A DNA stretch of 6,800 nucleotides from Caldisericaceae bacterium. GTDB lineage: Bacteria; Caldisericota; Caldisericia; Caldisericales; Caldisericaceae. The notes below the pieces were generated by a model. That model saw nothing but the letters and a program-made list of their open reading frames with translations. It searched no databases and was not told where the DNA came from. A program made the translations under genes and the position numbers. Positions 1 through 4,923 of the stretch are shown piece after piece. The stretch's first letter is position 1. The number at the start of each line of letters is the position of its first letter. Location: assembly GCA_026987225.1 (NCBI GenBank), contig JALSNB010000348.1, positions 1 through 6,800 of the forward strand, written 5' to 3'.

Positions 1-91
1 CGACTTCGCAGTCATCGCCGATAAGTAAGGCAATTCCTTTTACTACTGGCTTCATTGCATCTATTATTTCTTCATCGGTTTTTGAAAACAT
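1..91 (-). CDS. YheO-like PAS-domain transcriptional regulator, N-terminal fragment
   Basis: Only the first 30 codons are inside the window; the gene continues past the left edge. The ATG at 91-89 is preceded by AAGAGG four bases upstream, and a perfect promoter lies further upstream. The peptide begins MFSKTDEEII and continues with MKPVVKGIALLIGDDCEV. A helix followed by a K-P-V-x-x-G-I-A...G-x-x-C-E-V stretch is typical of the start of the YheO-like PAS domain. In that family the PAS domain precedes a C-terminal helix-turn-helix; family members include DauR, which controls D-arginine catabolism. The DNA-binding half is not visible, so a regulatory role is inferred from the family. The N-terminal match is short. 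The gene runs in the same direction as the propeller gene to its right but has its own promoter. Confidence 0.6.
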   Translation of the reverse strand, partial: MFSKTDEEIIDAMKPVVKGIALLIGDDCEV

Positions 92-101
92 TTTGCCTCT
101 T

Positions 102-136
102 TTACAATTTTTTTAAAAGCCTTACAATTTTTTTAA
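102..136 (-). repeat. Two direct 15-bp repeats, 20-bp period, in the leader of the YheO-like gene
   Basis: On the minus strand TTAAAAAAATTGTAA occurs at 136-122 and again, identically, at 116-102. The copies are exactly 20 bp apart, close to two helical turns, so a bound dimer or tandem protein would sit on one face of the DNA. They begin about five bases after the predicted transcription start and end one base before the Shine-Dalgarno. An operator for autoregulation is a reasonable inference. The A-tract makes part of the match cheap in A+T-rich DNA, but the flanking TTGTAA is also conserved. Confidence 0.6.
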
Positions 137-146
137 TTCAAGAGTA

Positions 147-174
147 ATTATAGTTCTTTAAATTTTTCTGTCAA
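147..174 (-). promoter_or_regulatory. Sigma70-type promoter of the YheO-like regulator gene
   Basis: Reading the minus strand, TTGACA (174-169) and TATAAT (152-147) are both perfect consensus hexamers separated by 16 bp. The expected transcription start is near 140, giving a leader of about 49 nt that contains both copies of the direct repeat. The promoter lies entirely between the end of the propeller gene and the regulator start. Confidence 0.85.
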
Positions 175-202
175 CAGTAAATTAAGAAATTTCCGAACCA
201 CA

Positions 203-1645
203 CTAATTATCCTGCTTAAAAAGTTTAAGGCAGTACAAAAAGCCATGATCCGAAACAACATAAATCCTTTGATTATAAATAAGCGGCGGGCTTATAATGT
301 AAAATTTCAGCGCATATTCAGAGAGCAATTTTCCGTTATGTTCGTCCATACAGTAGATATTGCCATCCGTGCTGCATAAATATACAACACCGTTAGAAAT
401 AACCGGCGTAATACCTATAGGAGTAAGTGTTCTTTCCCACAAAATTTTGCCGTTTTTCACATTCAAGCAGAACACATTTCCGTTATTAGACGCAACAAAC
501 AATAAATTATTGTCGATTGCCTCGGAAATTGCATTGGAAATGTTCAGCTCGTCGTTTTTCCATACTACCGAACCGTTTTCGGCATTTAGGCAGTATTTTC
601 CGGAAAAATAAATTCTATTATCCACGAAAAGTAATGGTGAGACTGCGATTTTATCAGTTTCGAATTTCCACAGAGTTTTTCCGCTTTCTTTATCCAAGCA
701 TAAGAGAACGGATTTTGCTTCCCCTACTACCGCATATATTTTTCCGTTACGTTCAATCACTCTGTCATTCATACTTATATTTGTTTCAGGTTCTCTATAT
801 ATTTTCAAAAGTTTTCCGGACAATGCATTTAGCCGGTAAATAATCCCATTTTCACAAATAGCATATATTTCATTATTTGAAATAGAAACAGAGTAAACGT
901 CAGAGTCGGTTTTGTACATCCATACAAGTTTGCCGTTTTCCGCATTCAAAGCAAAAACATAGCCGGCAGTTTTAATCATGCTTGAACCTGTCGAACCGAA
1001 GTAAACGTTATTTTTATAAAATACCGGCCTCGAATAAATTCCCGGTATTAATCCGGCGTTTTTAACTTCATACCTCCAGATTATTGCTCCGGTATCTTTA
1101 TTCAAACAGAAGAAATATTTATTTTTCCCACCTACGTATATTTTATCCTCGAATACCCTTGGTGATGAATCTCCAAAATTGGTACCATACCACATATCAC
1201 CGAGTTTTACTTTAAAGATCATGCTATCTTGCAACGAATACACGGGAGGGACTTTTTTTACCTCCAAACTTATTGTTCTTTCGGAACCGATTTTGCCGTT
1301 TAGGTAAGTAACAACCTTTAACGTATGTATGCCAGAAACAGCGGAAGAATAAAAGAATTTTACATTAAAAACGGCGTGCTTTTTCAATACAGGAATTATT
1401 TTTGTAGCAATAACTTTTTCCTTTTCATAAAGAGAAACCTTTACGTTTTTGACATTAAACAGTCCGTCATTTTTTACGCCGACATTAATACTAAAATCCT
1501 GATTTACAAATTCCGTTTTGTTCGGCACGCTAATATTAACGATTGAAATATTTTGAGATTTGACAATTACCGTGCCGGCAATTATCGCACAGATAGATAG
1601 CACAAGCAAGATAATTCCTACCGCATACCCTTTGAATTTTTTCAT
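203..1645 (-). CDS. Membrane-anchored or exported CARDB-like plus PQQ-type beta-propeller protein
   Basis: This is a 480-residue protein. Residues 1-6 (MKKFKG) carry a basic head and are followed by a hydrophobic segment at about 7-28, which acts as an uncleaved anchor or signal peptide. No lipobox is evident. Residues about 32-130 look like a beta-sandwich of the CARDB/adhesion type (PNKTEFVNQDFSINVGVKNDG is the typical first-strand pattern). From about 140 to the end there are PQQ-like blades. The tell-tale strand with turn [CAR]-L-[ND]-x-x-[ST/N]-G-K/S-x-x-W recurs at about 180, 232, 271, 316, 352, 393 and 432, and YCLKL at 471 probably closes the ring. That is seven full repeats plus a final strand. 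This fold is usually a protein-binding scaffold; PQQ-enzyme catalytic residues are not apparent, so an enzyme activity is not claimed. Start choice is explained at the ribosome binding site entry. Confidence 0.8.
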   Translation of the reverse strand: MKKFKGYAVGIILLVLSICAIIAGTVIVKSQNISIVNISVPNKTEFVNQDFSINVGVKNDGLFNVKNVKVSLYEKEKVIATKIIPVLKKHAVFNVKFFYSSAVSGIHTLKVVTYLNGKIGSERTISLEVKKVPPVYSLQDSMIFKVKLGDMWYGTNFGDSSPRVFEDKIYVGGKNKYFFCLNKDTGAIIWRYEVKNAGLIPGIYSRPVFYKNNVYFGSTGSSMIKTAGYVFALNAENGKLVWMYKTDSDVYSVSISNNEIYAICENGIIYRLNALSGKLLKIYREPETNISMNDRVIERNGKIYAVVGEAKSVLLCLDKESGKTLWKFETDKIAVSPLLFVDNRIYFSGKYCLNAENGSVVWKNDELNISNAISEAIDNNLLFVASNNGNVFCLNVKNGKILWERTLTPIGITPVISNGVVYLCSTDGNIYCMDEHNGKLLSEYALKFYIISPPLIYNQRIYVVSDHGFLYCLKLFKQDN

Positions 1646-1650
1646 ACCTG

Positions 1651-1658
1651 CCTCCTCC
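1651..1658 (-). promoter_or_regulatory. Ribosome binding site that fixes the propeller-gene start
   Basis: The minus strand reads GGAGGAGG from 1658 to 1651, five bases before the ATG at 1645-1643. An upstream in-frame ATG (1660-1658) overlaps this site and would translate the Shine-Dalgarno itself as M-E-E-A-G. Its own upstream AGGA abuts the start codon and is too close. The downstream ATG also puts the MKKFKG basic head directly before the hydrophobic segment, as in exported proteins. Confidence 0.8.
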
Positions 1659-1676
1659 ATTCCTGTTTGTTTTTAG

Positions 1677-1704
1677 ATTTTAGCACTTAATTTTGCCTAT
1701 CCAA
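1677..1704 (-). promoter_or_regulatory. Probable promoter of the propeller gene
   Basis: On the minus strand there is TTGGAT (1704-1699), a 16-bp spacer, and TAAAAT (1682-1677) preceded by TG at the extended -10 position (TGCTAAAAT). The -35 keeps only the TTG core. The predicted start is near 1670, about 25 bases before the chosen ATG. The strength is moderate by eye. Confidence 0.5.
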
Positions 1705-1731
1705 ATATTTGCATCTAACTTAATTATTTGG
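1701..1731. repeat. Imperfect inverted repeats CCAAATA/TATTTGG in the divergent region
   Basis: CCAAATA at 1701-1707 is matched in inverse orientation by TATTTGG at 1725-1731. CAAATATTTG at 1702-1711 is itself a perfect 10-bp palindrome. The group overlaps the -35 of the propeller-gene promoter, where a repressor could act. The DNA is very A+T-rich, so chance is a real alternative. Confidence 0.25.
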
Positions 1732-1831
1732 TTTATTTTATATTTAGAATTTTTCATACTACAAGTAAAATTATCTACTCGTAAAGGACTTAACCGTAAA
1801 AATAGTAAAAGCTAAAAACAAGTTAAATATC

Positions 1832-1859
1832 TTTAAAAAAATCGAATTTTTGGTATAAT
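1832..1859 (+). promoter_or_regulatory. Extended -10 promoter of the protease/DUF2892 unit
   Basis: TGGTATAAT at 1851-1859 is a perfect -10 hexamer with the TGn extension. The best -35 candidate is weak (TTTAAA, 1832-1837, 16-bp spacer), as is common for extended -10 promoters. Transcription would start near 1866, leaving a leader of only about 17 nt that is mostly the strong Shine-Dalgarno GGGAGGTGA (1870-1878). Confidence 0.7.
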
Positions 1860-1882
1860 TTATAAAAACGGGAGGTGAAAAG

Positions 1883-2752
1883 ATGAATAACTATGCAAGC
1901 GGGTTTAATAGCCTCATAAACGCCCTATTTTGGATATTTATATTTTTTGCTTTGATTACCCCTTACCTGAAACAAAAATCATTGGAAGATGCAAGGCTTA
2001 GTATCATTAGAACCATCGAAAAGAAAAGAAATTCAAGAGTTATTGCCATGATTCACAGGCAAGAAACAATGAGTTTGCTTGGCGTTCCGATCATTAAGTA
2101 TATCAATATCGAAGATTCCGAGGCAATTCTTCGCGCAATAAGAATGACTCCTCCGGACATGCCAATCGATATAATTCTTCATACTCCGGGAGGACTGGTG
2201 CTTGCAACGGAACAAATCGCACACGCACTGATTCAGCATAAGGCGAAAGTAACCGTCTTCGTGCCTCACTATGCGATGAGCGGAGGCACAATGATATCGC
2301 TGTCCGCAGATGAAATCGTAATGGATGAAAACGCAGTTCTCGGACCCGTTGATCCTCAACTTGGAAATTACCCTGCAGCTTCGATCATAAAAGTTGCAGA
2401 AGAGAAAGATAAAAACAAAGTGGACGACGAAACACTGATCCTTGCGGATATGTCCAAAAAGGCAATGAAACAGGTAAAAGCTTTCGTGAAAAAAGTACTA
2501 CTTGCAAAAAAATACAGTGAAGACGATGCGGAAAGAATTGCCCAAACCCTTTCCGAGGGAAGATGGACGCATGATTACCCGATAACTTATGAAGAAGCCA
2601 AAGAAATCGGTTTAAGAGTTTCAACAAATATGCCCAAAGAAATATATGCCTTAATGGATCTGTATCCGCAAAATCCAGGTGCAAGGCCGTCGGTTCAATA
2701 CATACCTTTACCTTACAAAGCACCCAAAACGACAAAAGGTAAAAATGGTTAG
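1883..2752 (+). CDS. Membrane-anchored ClpP/SppA-class serine protease (SDH_sah, DUF114 family)
   Basis: The protein has 289 residues, a usual length for the serine dehydrogenase proteinase family. One transmembrane helix lies at about 11-28, after a short N-terminus. Family motifs follow in order: IHRQE at 57-61, an LHTPGG oxyanion-loop motif at 99-104, AMSGGT at 131-136 with Ser133 as the expected nucleophile, LGPVDPQLG at 153-161, and WTHDYPIT at 228-235, where His230-Asp231 may contribute to catalysis. The C-terminal tail (about 258-289) is rich in Pro, Lys and Tyr and probably flexible. The soluble domain is expected to sit at the membrane and cleave membrane or membrane-associated proteins; no substrate is indicated. 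The start is set by a strong Shine-Dalgarno seven bases upstream. The next gene overlaps it by 8 bp. Whether the base is His or Lys is not certain from sequence alone. Confidence 0.88.
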   Translation: MNNYASGFNSLINALFWIFIFFALITPYLKQKSLEDARLSIIRTIEKKRNSRVIAMIHRQETMSLLGVPIIKYINIEDSEAILRAIRMTPPDMPIDIILHTPGGLVLATEQIAHALIQHKAKVTVFVPHYAMSGGTMISLSADEIVMDENAVLGPVDPQLGNYPAASIIKVAEEKDKNKVDDETLILADMSKKAMKQVKAFVKKVLLAKKYSEDDAERIAQTLSEGRWTHDYPITYEEAKEIGLRVSTNMPKEIYALMDLYPQNPGARPSVQYIPLPYKAPKTTKGKNG

Positions 2753-3041
2753 TGACGAAGATGCGGTAAATTTACATCCAGTTGAAAGAATTGCGAGAGT
2801 GGGGCTTGGCGCCCTGCTCTTATGGTTTGGTGCCCAAGTTGGTGTAATAGAAGGTTTATTCAAAACATCATATTATACAAACGGAACGATAAAATACGCT
2901 TTTGCATCGGTTATTTCGTCTCACCCGGATTTCTTTCGCATTGCCGCATGGTTCTTAGGTTTTGTGCTAATATTTACGGGAGCAAATGGCTTTTGCCCTT
3001 TCTACAAAATTCTACATATAAACACAAACCGAAGAAAATAA
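2745..3041 (+). CDS. Small DUF2892-type (YgaP-like) membrane protein
   Basis: The protein has 98 residues. It shows the DUF2892 pattern: a HPVERIARVGLG start (11-22), two hydrophobic helices (about 17-35 and 63-82), and a final TGANGFCPFYKILHINT block (78-94) with the single Cys84 in a C-P-x-Y context. About 25-28 residues (36-62) separate the helices, longer than the short turn usual in this family, which normally totals 60-70 residues. The start at 2745 (ATGGTTAG overlapping the protease stop) is preferred over an ATG at 2679, because the longer N-terminus would lie wholly inside the protease frame and lacks family similarity. An AAAGGT five bases upstream is a weak Shine-Dalgarno, so translation is probably coupled to the protease. 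The function of the family is unknown; in YgaP the domain anchors a rhodanese. Confidence 0.75.
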   Translation: MVSDEDAVNLHPVERIARVGLGALLLWFGAQVGVIEGLFKTSYYTNGTIKYAFASVISSHPDFFRIAAWFLGFVLIFTGANGFCPFYKILHINTNRRK

Positions 3042-4175
3042 TTATCCTATTACTGCCTTCTCCTCTATAAGTTTTCCTTTCTTGAATCGTTCTATTGTTA
3101 GATTATTTGCTTCCGGTAAAAACATATTGCCATGCACTATATAGGAAGCAAGAAGTTTTCCTACGACAGGCCCAAGCATAAACCCGTGCCCGGAAAAACC
3201 GGTACCTACAATAAAACCAGGAACTGAAGTAGGGCCAAGAATCGGGTGGTGGTCCGGACTAACCACATAAAATCCAGCCCACTGCCTCATAATATTTAAC
3301 GATGAAAGTAATGGCATAACGTCAAGAATTTCATTTGCATATTGTTCCAGAAAACTTAAAGTCGAATGCGTATTATTGGTTGGTTTTTCATGTAAATCCG
3401 TTCCTCCGATTATCCTTCCTCTGTATGTTTGTGTGAAGTAAAGCTCGCCTTTTACAACCATCGGATCCAGAAAGGAAGAAACCGGTTCACTCACGGCAAT
3501 TTGATGCCTATAGAGGGTCAAAGGCAGAGAAACATTTACCATCTTCCCAATTTTTACAGCACCAAATCCTGCGGCATTTACGACAAAATGCGTTGCGTAC
3601 TGCTCTTTATCCGTAATTACTCGCTCAATTCTATTTTGCTCAATTACTACATCTTTTACTTCCTCAAAAGTATTCACCTCAACTCCGTATGACTTAATGG
3701 CAATAGAAAGGGCAAAAATCGTATCGAACGGATACGCATTGCCATCGGACGGACACCAACTTGCTCCGACGATGTTTGACGTATCAATATCAGGTACAAT
3801 TTCCTTGACTTCTTCCGGAGTTATGATTCTGCTGTCAACGCCCAAAAGATTTTGCAAACGCACATAGTTTTTATATTGGACAAGCTCCGATTGAGAGGAA
3901 AGAAGCCACAGATAACCTCCTTGCCTGAAATGTATGGGGTAAGGGAGGTTATTCTCCCACTCAAGCCAGAGCTTTACGCTTTCCCTCATAAGGATTATAT
4001 GCTCTCTTGTGGTGAATTGCTGCCTTATGCCCGTTCCGCATCTACCGGTAGAACCCGAGCCAAGGTAACGTTTTTCCAACACGGCAATATTTTTAACACC
4101 CGCCCTTGCAAGGTAATACGCCGTGCTCAATCCGGTAATTCCGCCGCCTATAATTACAACATCCTTTGTTTTCAT
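3042..4175 (-). CDS. FAD-dependent amino/imino-acid dehydrogenase beta subunit (DAO family, PdhB/SoxB-like)
   Basis: This is the catalytic subunit, expected to oxidise an amino or imino acid at its FAD. The 377 residues match the normal length. The Rossmann FAD motif is VVIIGGGITGLSTAYYLA (6-23), followed by the acidic LEK at 33-35. GSTGRCGTGIRQQF (41-54) is the flavin-contacting segment, in the form seen in archaeal L-proline dehydrogenase beta subunits. FVVNAAGFGA (197-206), RQWAGFYVVSPDHHPILGP (297-315) and GTGFSGHGFMLGPVVGKLLA (324-343) are the conserved C-terminal blocks that close the FAD site. There is no signal peptide, so the protein is cytoplasmic. It is the last gene of the four-gene operon and shares an ATGA overlap with the gene before it; GGTGA lies seven bases before the start. 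L-proline is the favoured substrate from operon order, but sarcosine, glycine, hydroxyproline or an opine are possible. Confidence 0.85.
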   Translation of the reverse strand: MKTKDVVIIGGGITGLSTAYYLARAGVKNIAVLEKRYLGSGSTGRCGTGIRQQFTTREHIILMRESVKLWLEWENNLPYPIHFRQGGYLWLLSSQSELVQYKNYVRLQNLLGVDSRIITPEEVKEIVPDIDTSNIVGASWCPSDGNAYPFDTIFALSIAIKSYGVEVNTFEEVKDVVIEQNRIERVITDKEQYATHFVVNAAGFGAVKIGKMVNVSLPLTLYRHQIAVSEPVSSFLDPMVVKGELYFTQTYRGRIIGGTDLHEKPTNNTHSTLSFLEQYANEILDVMPLLSSLNIMRQWAGFYVVSPDHHPILGPTSVPGFIVGTGFSGHGFMLGPVVGKLLASYIVHGNMFLPEANNLTIERFKKGKLIEEKAVIG

Positions 4176-4444
4176 TTTTTCTTCACCGTAAAAATCCCGA
4201 AAGGCACAGGGTTTTCAGGCGCTCGTGATGTCGGATGCCCCACGTTATCTACCTTCTCGTTAAGAATTTTGGCAAGTGTTTTCTCAGTTAGGGGGATACA
4301 GGTTTTTCCCTGACAAGGGCCGGTACCGATCTGTAAATAACGTTTCAAGGATTCCATATCTTTAAATCCCTTTCTAACAGCTTCCTTAATATCGTACAGC
4401 GTTACATCCTCGCATCGGCATATAATTATATCCTTGTCGCTCAT
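4172..4444 (-). CDS. BFD-like [2Fe-2S] electron-transfer subunit (PdhX-like)
   Basis: This is a stand-alone protein of 90 residues. Cys9, Cys11, Cys44 and Cys49 form the C-x-C...C-x4-C set of the BFD-type [2Fe-2S] domain, with the characteristic ICRCEDVT at 8-15 and GTGPCQGKTC at 40-49. The tail RAPENPVPFGIF (74-85) matches the end of the BFD domain fused to HcnB/OoxA/SoxA-type subunits, so here that domain is split off as its own gene. It probably relays electrons between the catalytic subunit and the alpha subunit. It overlaps the neighbours on both sides by ATGA, and GAGGTGA precedes the start. All four ligands are present. Confidence 0.87.
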   Translation of the reverse strand: MSDKDIIICRCEDVTLYDIKEAVRKGFKDMESLKRYLQIGTGPCQGKTCIPLTEKTLAKILNEKVDNVGHPTSRAPENPVPFGIFTVKKK

Positions 4445-4923
4445 TTGATCACCTCTATATTTCGCACATATTTCACAAGATTCACATCATCAAATTCAAC
4501 GGTGACAACAGCAGAATAAAACTTTTCATCCGGAACAAACACTCTTATTACCTTTCCTTTACCGATACGTTCCCCTACCCGGTTAAGAAGAAAAACTTCG
4601 TTGCCGGTTTCAGGGAGGGGCAGCATTTCGTAAGGTAAAGACACTCTGCCTTTTCCATTGCGAATGTTCACTAAAAACATTGCAAGCCCTGGACATACGG
4701 CAACACAATTTCCACAACCAACGCATTTTTCAAAATTAATTTTCGGAACACCGTTTATACCTTTCATCTCTATCGCTTTCACAGGGCATGAGGTAACACA
4801 CGGATTACACGGAATTTCCTGAACGCACTCCGTTACGGCAACAAAGTGTTTTTCAATAATATCATTTTCAGGAAAATCAAGATTCTCAAGCGTTATATAC
4901 CCGACTTTAAGATAGTCTTGCAT
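4441..4923 (-). CDS. Dicluster ferredoxin subunit with beta-rich C-terminal domain (PdhF-like)
   Basis: The protein has 160 residues and eight ferredoxin cysteines in two groups. The first is C33-x5-C39-x2-C42-x3-C46-P (CVQEIPCNPCVTSCP), in which the first spacing is x5 rather than the usual x2. The second is the canonical C67-x2-C70-x2-C73-x3-C77-P. Two [4Fe-4S] clusters are therefore expected. Residues about 90-160 form a separate beta-rich domain (KGRVSLPYEMLPLP, then GKGKVIRVFV), presumably for docking. The gene sits between the alpha subunit (17-bp overlap) and the BFD protein (4-bp overlap), so it is most likely a stoichiometric electron-transfer subunit rather than a free ferredoxin. 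GGAGG upstream of the ATG supports the start. Confidence 0.87.
   Translation of the reverse strand: MQDYLKVGYITLENLDFPENDIIEKHFVAVTECVQEIPCNPCVTSCPVKAIEMKGINGVPKINFEKCVGCGNCVAVCPGLAMFLVNIRNGKGRVSLPYEMLPLPETGNEVFLLNRVGERIGKGKVIRVFVPDEKFYSAVVTVEFDDVNLVKYVRNIEVIK

Noticed and set aside
175..202. Terminator for the propeller gene
   Set aside because: No inverted repeat or T-run can be seen in this short gap; it mostly holds sequence upstream of the regulator promoter.
1646..1660. Upstream ATG adding five residues to the propeller protein
   Set aside because: The added codons are the Shine-Dalgarno of the next ATG, and this ATG has no properly spaced ribosome site of its own.
2679..2744. Longer start for the DUF2892 protein
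   Set aside because: The extra 22 residues lie inside the protease frame, have no family similarity and lack a Shine-Dalgarno; the ATG at 2745 gives a compact overlap.
2978..2999. Possible hairpin GGGAGCAAA...TTTGCCC followed by TTTCT as terminator
   Set aside because: The stem is bulged and short, there is no real U-tract, and it encodes the conserved GANGFCP motif of the DUF2892 protein.
3852..4313. Plus-strand open frame spanning the beta/BFD junction
   Set aside because: It crosses two well-supported genes on the other strand and shows no recognisable motif.
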